Under the pieces are notes generated by a model that saw only the letters and a program-made list of their open reading frames with translations, made no database searches and was not told the DNA's origin. Positions 32,182 through 41,052 of a stretch of DNA of 64,000 nt are shown in pieces (position 1 is the first letter of the stretch; every line of letters begins with the position of its first letter). The DNA is from Curtobacterium sp. TC1 (GTDB lineage: Bacteria; Actinomycetota; Actinomycetes; Actinomycetales; Microbacteriaceae), in assembly GCF_019844075.1 (NCBI RefSeq), contig NZ_CP081964.1, positions 3,410,001-3,474,000 on the forward strand, read 5' to 3'. The position numbers were made by a program, and so were the translations under genes.

Positions 32182-32206
32182 GCGGAGCTCCTTCAATCAG
32201 GTGGTG

Positions 32207-32234
32207 GTCGTCCGGGACGTATGCCCTGGACGAC
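32207..32234 (-). promoter_or_regulatory. Leader hairpin just upstream of infC
   Basis: GTCGTCC and GGACGAC form a 7-bp stem extended by GGG/CCC, about 11 nt before the infC ribosome binding site. It could modulate IF3/L20 translation; no family match is claimed. Confidence 0.4.
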
Positions 32235-32313
32235 AGCACGAGAGAGGAGATCTGACGCACGGATCGGAACCCGTTCGGCAGCCGCCCTGCGTCGGATCCG
32301 TGGACCCGACCGA

Positions 32314-32340
32314 CGTGTGCACCCAGTTGCGGTGCACACG
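32314..32340 (-). promoter_or_regulatory. 10-bp stem hairpin in infC leader / divergent gap
   Basis: CGTGTGCACC and GGTGCACACG pair perfectly around a 7-nt loop. The gap 32182-32484 between infC and the divergent DUF1844 gene must hold both promoters; no clear -35/-10 pair was found. A second dyad, ACGGATC...GATCCGT, spans about 32258-32302. There is no T-tract, so these are not ordinary terminators. Confidence 0.4.
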
Positions 32341-32484
32341 CGGAGCGGTGGTGACCCGGTAGCCTGGTGGAACGCGGCCGCGGGTGGGAGAGACTCCTCT
32401 TTCGTGACACCGTCCGAGCGATCCAGGAGAACCTGGTGGCACACGGACAGCATCTGCCGCGAGCGAGTCTAGCAGAGGAGCACC

Positions 32485-32841
32485 GTGACCGACACCCCGA
32501 TCGACGACGACGGCAGCGGCATCGACGCCGCCAGGGACATCTCGGAGGTGCCGGCCGTCGAACTCATCAACACCGTGGCCGTGCACCTGCTCAGCGCGGC
32601 GGCCGTGAAGGTCGGCCTGGCAGACGACCCGCAGGAGCAGACCGACCTCGACGAGGCGCGCAAGCTCATCACCGCGCTGGCCGGCCTGGTCACCGCCGCG
32701 GCGACCGAGATCGGCGACCACCACGCCCGTCCGCTGCGCGACGGCCTGCGTTCGGTGCAGCTCGCGTTCCGCGAGGCGTCGGCGATCCCGGACGCGCCGG
32801 GCGCCGGCCCGGGCGAGAAGTACACCGGCCCCGTCAACTGA
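32485..32841 (+). CDS. DUF1844 family protein
   Basis: 118 residues, cytosolic, mostly helical, function unknown. The core (PAVELINTVAVHLLSAAAVKVGL, then DLDEARKLITALAGLV) matches the DUF1844 family, which is often found next to infC in actinobacteria. The GTG at 32485 follows AGAGGAG at good spacing. Transcribed away from infC, ending at the strong terminator at 32887. The link to IF3 is positional only. Confidence 0.85.
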   Translation: MTDTPIDDDGSGIDAARDISEVPAVELINTVAVHLLSAAAVKVGLADDPQEQTDLDEARKLITALAGLVTAAATEIGDHHARPLRDGLRSVQLAFREASAIPDAPGAGPGEKYTGPVN

Positions 32842-32886
32842 CGGCTGGCAGCTGACGCGCGACGGGCCCTGTTCGTCAGGGCGTCG

Positions 32887-32926
32887 GACGGGAGGCCCGT
32901 GGCGGGATCGCCACGGGCCTCCCGTC
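32887..32926. terminator. Bidirectional terminator between DUF1844 and maltokinase genes
   Basis: A 17-bp perfect inverted repeat built from GACGGGAGGCCCGTGGC with a 6-nt loop, between convergent genes. Both arms contain the dispersed GGGAGGCCCGTGG word. Confidence 0.8.
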
Positions 32927-32944
32927 CGTCTCGGGGCGCGTGGG

Positions 32945-34348
32945 TCAGGACGCGCCGCGGCCCACCAGGCGCGTGACGGCCGCGAGCGGTATGCCGACCC
33001 AGTCGGGTCGGTTCCGGGTCTCGTAGACGACCTCGTAGACGGCCTTGTCGAGCTCGAACGCGTCGAGCAGCTCGCGGTGGGCGCTGAGGTCCGCGCCGGT
33101 CCCCCGCTGGTAGCCGTCGAGGAAGCGCACCCGGGCCTCGTCCGCCCACGCTGCGGCGTCGACCGGATCCGCGTCGTGCGCCAACGCTCCGGCGACGTAG
33201 TCGAACGACCGGAGCATGCCGGCGACGTCACGGAGGGTGACGTCCGGCAACGAACGTTCGGCCAGGGGACGGAGCGGCTCCCCCTCGAAGTCGAGGAAGA
33301 CCCAGCCGCGCGGCTCGGGGGCGGCGAGCACCTGGCCGAGGTGCAGGTCGCCGTGGATGCGCTGCAGGTCCGGCCAAGGCGTCGCCGTGGCGCGGGCGTA
33401 GACCGCTCGGATCGCGTCCGCGTGCTCGGCGACGGCCGGGGCCTCGCGCGCGGCCGTGTCGAGCCGCTCGTGCATCGTCGCGACCGCTGCGTCTCGTCGG
33501 GCCTCGTCGGCGGGTTCGGACGGCAGCGCCTCGGCGAGGGTGCGGTGGACGTCGGCCAGCGCCGCACCGAGCTGCTCGGCCCGGTCACCGAAGGGTGTGC
33601 CGGCGTGTGCTTCCTCGAGCGCCACGCGCCAGGCGTCCTCGAGGCCCGGGAGGAACTCCTGCGCGAACGCGAGGTGGCCGGTCGCCGTGCCGCTGCCCTG
33701 CCCGACGTCGGGCCAGCTGCTCCGCAACGCGCCGTAGACCAGGGGGACGCGTGCACTGCCGGCGGCGGACAACGCGAGCTGCGTCGTGACGTCGGGGTTG
33801 TCGCCGTGGTGCAGGACGCGGAACACCTTGATGATGACCCGGGCGCCGGACTCGGTGTCGCAGATGACCGAGGTGTTGGACTGCTCGCCGGTCAGGACGC
33901 GCGCACCGGTGACCCGGCCGATGGGGCGCAGGCTCTGCGGGTCGGCGTCGATGCGTGCGGCGAGCGCCGTGATCCACGCGTGGTCGGCGGTGGCGTCGGC
34001 GATGGTGCCGTCGGGGCCGCTGGTCACGGGTGACTGGTAGAGGACCGGAGCCGCAGGTGCTGCGGGGGCTTCGTCGAGGACGAGTCGGGTGCCGTCGGCG
34101 GTGGAGAGGGTGCGGAGGCGCGGCACGGACCCCTTCGAGGCGTACCACCGGCGGTCGGCGATCCAGGACTCGAGGTCGTGGTCGCTGGGGGCGGTGTGGC
34201 TCGGGGGTGCTGCGGTGTGGCTCGGGGGTGCGGTGTCGCGGGTGTCGGGTGCGGTGTCGCGGGTGTCGGGTGCGGTGTCGCGGGTGTCGGGTGCGGTGTC
34301 GCGGGTGTCGGGTGCGGTGTCGCTGGGGTGGCGGGCTCCGTCGCTCAT
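32945..34348 (-). CDS. mak: Maltokinase (Mak/Pep2-like)
   Basis: Phosphorylates maltose to maltose-1-phosphate, the donor for GlgE-type alpha-glucan synthesis. 467 residues. Aminoglycoside-phosphotransferase-like fold with the catalytic loop RIHGDLHLGQVL and metal motif FLDFEGEP, both typical of Mak. An N-cap domain begins at LESWIADRRWYASKG, a hallmark of Mak and TreS-Mak fusions. Residues 10-41 are DTRDTAP repeats, probably disordered. Neither treS nor glgE is adjacent, unlike the usual cluster. A TACGGT box lies 7 nt before the ATG. Confidence 0.88.
   Translation of the reverse strand: MSDGARHPSDTAPDTRDTAPDTRDTAPDTRDTAPDTRDTAPPSHTAAPPSHTAPSDHDLESWIADRRWYASKGSVPRLRTLSTADGTRLVLDEAPAAPAAPVLYQSPVTSGPDGTIADATADHAWITALAARIDADPQSLRPIGRVTGARVLTGEQSNTSVICDTESGARVIIKVFRVLHHGDNPDVTTQLALSAAGSARVPLVYGALRSSWPDVGQGSGTATGHLAFAQEFLPGLEDAWRVALEEAHAGTPFGDRAEQLGAALADVHRTLAEALPSEPADEARRDAAVATMHERLDTAAREAPAVAEHADAIRAVYARATATPWPDLQRIHGDLHLGQVLAAPEPRGWVFLDFEGEPLRPLAERSLPDVTLRDVAGMLRSFDYVAGALAHDADPVDAAAWADEARVRFLDGYQRGTGADLSAHRELLDAFELDKAVYEVVYETRNRPDWVGIPLAAVTRLVGRGAS
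34226..34321 (-). repeat. 21-bp tandem repeats in the maltokinase N-terminus
   Basis: About 4.5 near-perfect 21-bp units coding DTRDTAP. The period is a multiple of 3, so copy changes stay in frame. The GACACC-rich composition resembles the 8-bp array at 9170-9294. Confidence 0.9.
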
Positions 34349-34355
34349 GCAGCGG

Positions 34356-34361
34356 ACCGTA
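34356..34361 (-). promoter_or_regulatory. -10 box (TACGGT), leaderless maltokinase promoter
   Basis: TACGGT ends 7 nt before the ATG of the maltokinase gene in the 141-bp divergent gap. Confidence 0.4.
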
Positions 34362-34489
34362 CGCGCCGAGTGCTGGCGAGGTGCCGAGTCCGTTCCTCAT
34401 CCCTGCACAGCTCGCGGTTCTGGGCCACCCGTCCACAGAACGCGCCCGCGCTCGGACCGCACGGGCGCCGGCGGACGACACTTGCGGAC

Positions 34490-35950
34490 ATGCCGAGCCA
34501 GCACCCCGCCCCCGACACCGCCCGCACCGATCCCCGCCGGAGCTGGCGGATCCCCGACGACCGCCGACTGCCCGCGCTCGAGCCCCTCGCGTCGGCCGTC
34601 GAACGGCACGAGGCCGTGGCGCTCCGCGAGACCCTCTGGGACACCGAGGAGCGCGTGCTCGCGGGCGAAGGGGTGACGCTCACCCGTGCCCACGACGGTT
34701 CGTGGAGCCTCGACCGCGGCAAGGGTCCAGAGCCGCTGGGCCCGGACCTCGACTTCCCCGACGACGAGCAGCCCCCGCGCGATGCGGTCGAGGTGTTCCT
34801 GCGTGGGCGAGCGGTGGGGACGGTCCGCCTCCGGGACACCACGACGACCCTCGTCACCCTGCGGGGGAAGGATGGTCGGGTCCGGGCCGAGATCGCCGAC
34901 GTCCGGGTGGACGAAGGCGACCCGGACACCACCGTGCTGCGGTCCGCGCGGTGGTGGGCGCTGTCGGACGACGGGCGGGACGGCGCCACCGCACGGGCGG
35001 CGGAGCGGGCTCTGGACGACGCGGCCACCGAGCCACCGTCGACCGCGGCGGTCGCGGTCCCGCCGACTCCCGTGCTCGCTCCGGAGCGGCGCGGCAACCG
35101 GGCGAAGCGACCACGTTCGGGCACCGCCGCGGCATTCGTGCTGCGGGTGCTCGAGTCGCTGCGCGCCGACCTCGTCGCGGTCGACCCGCGGGTCCGTGCC
35201 GACGGCCACGAGTCCATGCACGACTTCCGGAAGGTGGTCCGTCGGCTGCGGAGCGTGCTCGCGGCGTACCGCGGAGCGCTCGACCGCGACGCGACCGAAG
35301 CGCTGCGGGCGGCCCTCGCCCAGGTCGGACGGGTTGCCGGTGCCGCCCGCGACGCCGAGGTCCTGCACGGCGGGCTGTTCCGGTCGGCAGCACGGGCTCC
35401 CGACGGGTTCGTCGACGCGCCGACGCTGGACCGGATCGGCGAGCGTGCGGCGGCACTCCGGAGCGCGGCCGCAGCGGAACTCCGCCAGGTCCTGCGTTCC
35501 GACGACTGGTTCCGCGCGCTCGATGCGCTGGACCAGATCCTGCTCCGCGCCCCGGCCGGACCGCACGCCCAGGACGACGCTGCCTCCTTCGTCGCGAAGC
35601 GCGTCGACCGCGAGCGCGCCCGGGTCCGGCGCCTGATCGACGGCGGATCGGACGACCTCGACGCCCTGCACGAGATCCGGAAGGCGGCACGGCGCCTGCG
35701 GTACGCGCTGCAGGCAGCCGGTGACGTCGCCGACCTGGGGAAGCGGCGGCTCGGTCGGCTGCGGCGGGTGCAGGAGACCCTCGGCGAGGCCCTCGACGCC
35801 GCCCACGCGGCAGCCGCCTACCGTCGGCTGTCCGGTCCCGCTGCTCGGGACGGCGCCGACACCTTCGGGTACGGGGCGCTGGCGACGGCCGAGCACGCCG
35901 TGCTCGAGCGGGGGCTGCGACGTTCGCGGAAGGTGCTCGCCCGACTGTGA
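34490..35950 (+). CDS. CYTH-CHAD domain protein
   Basis: 486 residues. Residues about 55-180 resemble a CYTH triphosphatase domain (LRETLWDTEERVLAGEGVTL; SWSLDRG), but the N-terminal ExExK motif that defines the active tunnel is missing. Residues about 215-486 form a CHAD domain with its conserved His/Arg helices (SMHDFRKVVRRLRSVL and LHEIRKAARRLRYAL). CHAD domains bind inorganic polyphosphate, so a role at polyphosphate granules is plausible. ATG at 34490 has no ribosome binding site; the frame continues upstream without homology. Monocistronic, divergent from maltokinase. Confidence 0.85.
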   Translation: MPSQHPAPDTARTDPRRSWRIPDDRRLPALEPLASAVERHEAVALRETLWDTEERVLAGEGVTLTRAHDGSWSLDRGKGPEPLGPDLDFPDDEQPPRDAVEVFLRGRAVGTVRLRDTTTTLVTLRGKDGRVRAEIADVRVDEGDPDTTVLRSARWWALSDDGRDGATARAAERALDDAATEPPSTAAVAVPPTPVLAPERRGNRAKRPRSGTAAAFVLRVLESLRADLVAVDPRVRADGHESMHDFRKVVRRLRSVLAAYRGALDRDATEALRAALAQVGRVAGAARDAEVLHGGLFRSAARAPDGFVDAPTLDRIGERAAALRSAAAAELRQVLRSDDWFRALDALDQILLRAPAGPHAQDDAASFVAKRVDRERARVRRLIDGGSDDLDALHEIRKAARRLRYALQAAGDVADLGKRRLGRLRRVQETLGEALDAAHAAAAYRRLSGPAARDGADTFGYGALATAEHAVLERGLRRSRKVLARL

Positions 35951-35975
35951 GCGCGGCCGGGCGTGAGGCTCGTCG

Positions 35976-36019
35976 CGCTGCTCGGCGCGCTGCTCGGCGG
36001 GCTGCTCGGCGGGCTGCTC
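35976..36019 (+). repeat. 12-bp tandem repeat before the MaoC gene
   Basis: GCTGCTCGGCGG-type units, about 3.5 copies, in the 85-bp gap between the CHAD and MaoC genes. Confidence 0.7.
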
Positions 36020-36035
36020 TGCGAGAATCGCAGGC

Positions 36036-36491
36036 GTGCCCCACTACCTCGAGGACCTCGCCGCCGGACAGACCTTCACGACCCCGGGTCGCACGATCAC
36101 CGAGGCGGACGTCGTGTCCTTCGCCTCGTGGACGAACGACAACAACCAGGTGCACACCGACGTGGAGTTCGCCGGCAAGACCCGGTACGGGCAGCGGATC
36201 GTGCACGGGCTGCTCGGCACCTCGCTCTGCCTGGGGCTGATCGCACGGACCGGGGTGTTCGAGGGGTCGGCCGTCGCACTGCTCGGGATCGACCAGTGGC
36301 GGTTCACCGAACCGGTGTTCATCGGGGACACCGTGACCTGCGAGGTCGAGATCCTGTCGACACGCCTGACGAGCTCCGGGACGACCGGCATCGTCGAGCG
36401 GACGGTCTCGCTGCGGAACCAGCGCGGCGACGTCGTGCAGCAGGGACGCATGGACGTGATGGTCCTGACGCGCGACGCCGCGATCGCCTGA
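36036..36491 (+). CDS. MaoC-family (R)-hydratase
   Basis: 151 residues, single hot-dog domain. The active-site Asp/His of (R)-enoyl-CoA hydratases appear in NDNNQVHTDVEFA, followed by KTRYGQRIVHGLLG. Predicted to hydrate 2-enoyl-CoA or an analogous acyl thioester in the cytosol. Begins with GTG after the 12-bp repeats; no clear ribosome binding site. No acyl-CoA genes flank it, so the substrate is unknown. Confidence 0.85.
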   Translation: MPHYLEDLAAGQTFTTPGRTITEADVVSFASWTNDNNQVHTDVEFAGKTRYGQRIVHGLLGTSLCLGLIARTGVFEGSAVALLGIDQWRFTEPVFIGDTVTCEVEILSTRLTSSGTTGIVERTVSLRNQRGDVVQQGRMDVMVLTRDAAIA

Positions 36492-36578
36492 CGCCGCCCC
36501 GGGCACCCACCGGTTCCTCCGGGCGGCAATCGTCGCGACGCTCTTTACAACGATGTACCGGAGCGGGAGCATGGAGCC

Positions 36579-38441
36579 ATGAGCACGCTCGACGGCACCG
36601 TGGCCGCACCTGACACCGCATCCGCTCCCGCACTCCCCCTCGCCTCGCGGCAGGACGGCACGTACCCCCGGCCGCAGATGCTCCGCGCCGCCTGGGCCGA
36701 CCTCGACGGCACGTGGTCCTTCCGGAACGACGGCGACGACTCCGCCTGGAGGACCGGGTTCCCCGACGCCCGCGACATCGTCGTGCCGTTCCCGCCCGAG
36801 TCCGCGGCCTCGGGCATCGACGAGCCCGGCTTCCACCCGGTGGTCTGGTACTCCCGTGCGATCACCCGCGCCGACCTCGAGGCCGCCGGTCACGGCACCG
36901 CCGCACCCCGACTCGTCCTGCACTTCGGCGCCGTCGACTACCGCGCCCGCGTCTGGATCGACGGCCAGTTCATCGGCGAGCACGAGGGCGGGCACACGCC
37001 GTTCTCGTTCGACGTGACCGACGCCCTCGCCACCGACGCCGACGCCGTCCACACCCTGGTCGTCCGTGCCGAGGACGACCCGCACGACCTGACCCAGCCC
37101 CGCGGCAAGCAGGACTGGCACGAGGACCCGCACGCCATCTGGTACCGCCGCACCACGGGCATCTGGCAGACGGTCTGGCTCGAGGCCGTGCCGACCGCCT
37201 CGATCGAGTCCCTGCGCTGGACGAACGTCGACCACGCCACCGTCCGCCTGACGGTTCGAATCGCTGGCGGCCGCACCGGCGGCGAGCGCCTGCGCGTCGT
37301 CGCCCGGTGGGACGAGCGCGACGAGCACCTCGCCACCGTCGAGTCCACGCTCGGCGACACCTCGGACGAGTTCGACGTGGTCGTGCCGATCTCGCGGCAG
37401 ACGAACGGGCAGGCCGAGGACGAACTGCACTGGACCCCGGACGCCCCGCGCCTGGTCGACGCCACGGTCTCGCTGCTCCCCCGTGCCGGTACGACGCCGA
37501 TCGACTCGGTCGCGTCCTACTTCGGGCTCCGCACCGTCGGCGTCGACGGCGGTACCTTCCTGCTGAACGGCCGCAGCCACGACGTCCGCAGCGTGCTGAA
37601 CCAGGGCTACTGGCCGGACTCGCACATCGCCGCACCGTCCCGCGAGGCACTGCGCCGCGAGGTCGAGCTCATCAAGGAGCTCGGATTCAACGCCGCCCGG
37701 AACCACCAGAAGATCGAGGACCCCCGGTTCCTGTACTGGGCGGACCGGCTCGGCATCCTGGTCTGGGGCGAGGCCCCCGGTGCCTACGCCTTCTCGCCAC
37801 GGGCCGTCCAGCGCCTGATGCGCGAGTGGATGGACGCCGTCGAGCGCGACACCTCGCACCCGTCGATCGTCACGTGGGTGCCGGCGAACGAGAGCTGGGG
37901 CGTGCAGCACATCGCCACCGACCCGGCGCAGCAGGCCTACGCCCGGTCCCTGGCCGACGTCACGCGGGCGATCGACCCGACGCGTCCGGTGATCTCGAAC
38001 GACGGGTGGGAGCACACCAACTCCGACATCGTCACGGTCCACGACTACGAGGGCGACGGGCCGCGGCTCGCGGCGACCTACGCGGACGACACCGCACGGA
38101 CTCGGCTCCTCGGAGGCATCGGCCCAGCGGATCGCCGCATCCTCGTCGGGGGCGCCGAGGACCAAGGCCAGCCCGTCATGCTCACCGAGTTCGGCGGCGT
38201 GAACTACCAGCCGGGCGTCCAGCGCGAGGACGGCTGGGGCTACACGTCGGCCAGTGACGGCGACGACTGGGTCACCCGCATCACGGCGCTGTACGACGCG
38301 ATCCGAGCGAGCTCGTTCCTGGCCGGCTCCTGCTACACGCAGCTGACCGACACCATGCAGGAGACCAACGGTCTGCTCAACGCCGACCGCTCCCCGAAGG
38401 TGCCGATCGAGCAGATCCGTCGCGCGGTCACCGGTCGCTAG
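36579..38441 (+). CDS. Glycoside hydrolase family 2 enzyme (beta-glycosidase)
   Basis: 620 residues with no signal peptide, so intracellular. Domain order: jelly-roll sugar-binding domain (about 35-210, RVWIDGQFIGEHEGGHTPFSFDVT), Ig-like sandwich (about 215-320), TIM barrel (about 325-615). The acid/base is Glu in VPANESWG and the nucleophile Glu in MLTEFGGVN. Closer to beta-glucuronidase-like GH2 than to LacZ, which is much larger. No transporter or regulator flanks it. The specific sugar cannot be decided. Confidence 0.9.
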   Translation: MSTLDGTVAAPDTASAPALPLASRQDGTYPRPQMLRAAWADLDGTWSFRNDGDDSAWRTGFPDARDIVVPFPPESAASGIDEPGFHPVVWYSRAITRADLEAAGHGTAAPRLVLHFGAVDYRARVWIDGQFIGEHEGGHTPFSFDVTDALATDADAVHTLVVRAEDDPHDLTQPRGKQDWHEDPHAIWYRRTTGIWQTVWLEAVPTASIESLRWTNVDHATVRLTVRIAGGRTGGERLRVVARWDERDEHLATVESTLGDTSDEFDVVVPISRQTNGQAEDELHWTPDAPRLVDATVSLLPRAGTTPIDSVASYFGLRTVGVDGGTFLLNGRSHDVRSVLNQGYWPDSHIAAPSREALRREVELIKELGFNAARNHQKIEDPRFLYWADRLGILVWGEAPGAYAFSPRAVQRLMREWMDAVERDTSHPSIVTWVPANESWGVQHIATDPAQQAYARSLADVTRAIDPTRPVISNDGWEHTNSDIVTVHDYEGDGPRLAATYADDTARTRLLGGIGPADRRILVGGAEDQGQPVMLTEFGGVNYQPGVQREDGWGYTSASDGDDWVTRITALYDAIRASSFLAGSCYTQLTDTMQETNGLLNADRSPKVPIEQIRRAVTGR

Positions 38442-38459
38442 CCGGGAGGCCCGCACTTC

Positions 38460-38510
38460 GTGAGCAGGAATGGTCGGGTCCGGCAGACGGACCCGACCAT
38501 TGCTGCTCAC
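38460..38510. terminator. Long inverted repeat after the GH2 gene
   Basis: Two 23-nt arms (GTGAGCAGGAATGGTCGGG...) pair with a single mismatch around a 5-nt loop, 18 nt after the GH2 stop. Probably a terminator, though no T-tract follows. The GGGAGGCCCG word lies immediately before it (38444-38453). Confidence 0.65.
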
Positions 38511-38592
38511 GGTGCACGCAGGTCGGCGTGCGGCCCGGCGCGCGGCCACCCGCCGGAGCGGGCCCGGGCCCTGGTCTGGGAGGATCGGGCGG

Positions 38593-39822
38593 GTGACGAG
38601 CGTGGCGGAGACGAGCCGGGCCTCCCGGTCGGGGGTGCGCAGCCTGCTGACCGGGCCCCGCAGTGCGTGGACCGTGCCCCTGCTGATCTGGGCGGCATCA
38701 CGGGTGGTGAGCACGCTGCTGCTCGCCACGGTGTTCGTGCTGGCGACCGCGAACGACTGGACGTTCGCGTCGTACCGGAAGGACCCGTCGTTCTTCACGT
38801 TCTCCGGATCGTGGGACGCCTCGTTCTACCGGACCATCGCGGAGCACGGGTACCCGGCCGCGCTCCCCCTCGACGACGCCGGCCACGTCCTGCCGAACGC
38901 CTGGGCGTTCCTGCCCGTGTTCCCCGCGGTCGTCCGGGTCGTGATGACCATCACCGGGGCGTCGTTCTGGGTCGCCGGCGTGCTCGTGGCGACCATCGCC
39001 GGCGCCGGCGCCTGCGTGCTGCTGTACCGGCTCGTGCTCGCGGTGGGCTGCTCGCACCGGGCCCGCTGGGCCACCGCGCTCTTCGCGTTCGCGCCGACCG
39101 GGTTCCTGCTGCAGGTCGCGTACGCCGAGAGCCTGCTGCTCGTGCTGCTGTTCGGGGCGCTGCTGGCCCTGGTGCGCCGGCGGTACTGGCTGATCGCGCC
39201 GCTCGGGGTCGTCGCGGCGTTCACGAAACCCGGAGTCCTCGCGCTCGCGGTGGCGCTGGCCGTGCACCTCGTCGTGCGGTGGGTGGAGTCCCGGCGGTCC
39301 GCGCGACCCGTCGAGGTGTTCCCCTGGCGTGACCGCATCGCGATCGTGGTCTCCGGACTCGTCGTCGCGGCGGCGGGCCTCGCGTGGCCGGTGATCGCCT
39401 CGGCCGTGACCGGACGGCCGAACGCCTACCTGGACACCGAGCTGTCGTGGTGGGTGGGGTTCGTCGGGCGACGACACTTCGCCCCGCTGACGCCGTGGTT
39501 CACGATGGCCTCGACCTGGCTCGGGCCGCTCGGCATCGTGCTCGTCGTCGTGGTGCTCGCCGGCGCGGTGTGGTTCTTCTCACGCAGGAGCACCCGGGCC
39601 CTGGGCACCGACGTGCTCGCGTTCACGGCGTCGTACGGGCTCTACCTGGTGGCGGTGTTCCTGCCGCAGCAGTCGTTGCCGCGGCTGCTCATGCCGATGG
39701 CGCCGTTGCTCGGGTCGGACGTGTTCGTGCGGACGCGGCGACGAGCGGTGACGTGGCTCGTGGTCGGGGCGTGCCTGCAGCCGATCGCCATCGTGCTGCT
39801 CTGGTTCCTCGGGTACCCCTGA
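38593..39822 (+). CDS. PIG-V-like polytopic membrane mannosyltransferase
   Basis: 409 residues with about nine predicted membrane helices. The large loop after helix 1 has WDASFYRTIAEHGYP, and helices follow with FLPVFPAVVRV and AYAESLLLVLLFG. This pattern matches PIG-V-type GT-C mannosyltransferases that use polyprenyl-phosphate mannose. GTG at 38593 is chosen for GGGAGG 8 nt upstream; the open frame continues upstream without homology. Codons 9-12 carry the GGGCCTCCC word. Acceptor unknown; envelope glycan or protein mannosylation is inferred. Confidence 0.8.
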   Translation: MTSVAETSRASRSGVRSLLTGPRSAWTVPLLIWAASRVVSTLLLATVFVLATANDWTFASYRKDPSFFTFSGSWDASFYRTIAEHGYPAALPLDDAGHVLPNAWAFLPVFPAVVRVVMTITGASFWVAGVLVATIAGAGACVLLYRLVLAVGCSHRARWATALFAFAPTGFLLQVAYAESLLLVLLFGALLALVRRRYWLIAPLGVVAAFTKPGVLALAVALAVHLVVRWVESRRSARPVEVFPWRDRIAIVVSGLVVAAAGLAWPVIASAVTGRPNAYLDTELSWWVGFVGRRHFAPLTPWFTMASTWLGPLGIVLVVVVLAGAVWFFSRRSTRALGTDVLAFTASYGLYLVAVFLPQQSLPRLLMPMAPLLGSDVFVRTRRRAVTWLVVGACLQPIAIVLLWFLGYP

Positions 39823-39883
39823 GCTGCTCGGGGTGTTCCTGAGATGCTCGGGGTGTTCGTGAACGCGGCGCGGGGCCCTCGGG

Positions 39884-40942
39884 CTACGCGTCGAACGTGT
39901 GGAACCAGGCGGTCCCGCCCGGGTGCTGCACCGTGATCATCTCGTCGAGGTCGCGGTAGGGGCCGTCCTGGTTGTGGCTCGCCGACTTGATGCGGATCGT
40001 GCCGTCGGACTCGGTGAAGACCTCGGACACGATGGTGGTGTGGTCCGGCGACCCGTTCGCGTTCCAGTCGTAGAAGACGATGTCGCCGACCTTGACCTTG
40101 TCGCGCTCGTCCGAGGAGCGCCGGGTCAGCCCGAACTCCGCGGCGTTCGTCTCGAGCCACGGGTCCATCGTCGGGCAGTACGTCCACGTGGCGCTGTGCT
40201 CGGCACCGGCTGCGCGGTTGTACCAGTCGGAGCGCTGCTCCCAGCCGCGGGCGATGAGCGTCTGGCTGACGTAGTTCGCGCAGTCGCCACCGATCGGGTT
40301 CATGGTGCCGTACTCGGACAGGTTGTAGTCCTTCCAGTGCGCCATCGCGTACTGGAGCTGCCGGTCGACGTCGGTCAGCGCGGCGTAGGCCACCGACGCC
40401 GTCGCGACAGCCGTGGACGCGTCGGGTACCGGGGCTGCCGTGGGTGCGGGCGTCGCCGTGGCCGAGTCCTGCGTCGCACCGGTCTGCCCGTCGTTCGCGG
40501 CACTGCCGTTGCCGTCCGACGACTGGTTGGCCGACGGGCTCGGCTCGATCGACTCGGTGAAGAGCGCGACGTCGGCGTCACCAGCGGTGTACATCGCCTG
40601 GTGCGGGGCCGTGAAGGCGACCTTCGACGGCGTCGCCGTGACGTCGCGCGCGGCGACCCCACCGACGGTGACGCCCTTGACCGCGGCGAGACCGGTCCCC
40701 GCGACGGTGACCGTGATGCCGCCGGCGAGCGGGACCTGCGCCGGGGTCAGGGACTTCGCGACGGGCTTCGGGGCGGTCGTGTTCTTGCCGGCGTTGCCGT
40801 CCTCGGCGTTGTCGTTCTTGCCGCTGCTGCCGTTCTTCTTGCCGGCATCGTCGCTGCCGGACGAGCACGCGGCGACCGCGAACCCGATCCCGGCGACGCC
40901 GGCGAGGGACAGGAGGGCGCGACGGTTCATCGAGGCAGTCAT
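39884..40942 (-). CDS. Secreted lipoprotein with IPT/TIG-like and amidase_6-like domains
   Basis: 352 residues. The N-terminus MTASMNRRALLSLAG is a lipoprotein signal peptide ending at the lipobox VAAC (twin Arg is only NRRAL). A Gly/Ser/Asn/Lys-rich linker follows, then an IPT-like segment (PAQVPLAGGITVTVAG), a second Ala/Thr/Pro linker, and a C-terminal domain with GGDCANYVSQTLIARGW, where the Cys is the likely nucleophile, as in the 'putative amidase' (PF12671-type) fold. Later His residues (SPDHTTIVSEV; ASHNQDGPYRD) complete a papain-like site. Likely acts on peptidoglycan or peptides outside the cell. Confidence 0.8.
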   Translation of the reverse strand: MTASMNRRALLSLAGVAGIGFAVAACSSGSDDAGKKNGSSGKNDNAEDGNAGKNTTAPKPVAKSLTPAQVPLAGGITVTVAGTGLAAVKGVTVGGVAARDVTATPSKVAFTAPHQAMYTAGDADVALFTESIEPSPSANQSSDGNGSAANDGQTGATQDSATATPAPTAAPVPDASTAVATASVAYAALTDVDRQLQYAMAHWKDYNLSEYGTMNPIGGDCANYVSQTLIARGWEQRSDWYNRAAGAEHSATWTYCPTMDPWLETNAAEFGLTRRSSDERDKVKVGDIVFYDWNANGSPDHTTIVSEVFTESDGTIRIKSASHNQDGPYRDLDEMITVQHPGGTAWFHTFDA

Positions 40943-41052
40943 GACACAGCCAGCGTAAGCGACACACCTGACGTTCCGGCACGGCATGATCGTCATCGGG
41001 GGGCGAGCGTCCTCCGTGTCCGCACGGACGCCTTCGAGAGGATCAGCAGACC

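Noticed and set aside
32182..32196. TTG at 32196 as infC start
   Set aside because: It would translate the AAGGAG ribosome binding site as codons and add MKELR before the conserved ITDPRTN start; ATC is better placed.
34854..38798. Long minus-strand open frame (about 1300 codons) opposite the CHAD, MaoC and GH2 genes
   Set aside because: It crosses three well-supported plus-strand genes and their gaps, and its translation is low-complexity.
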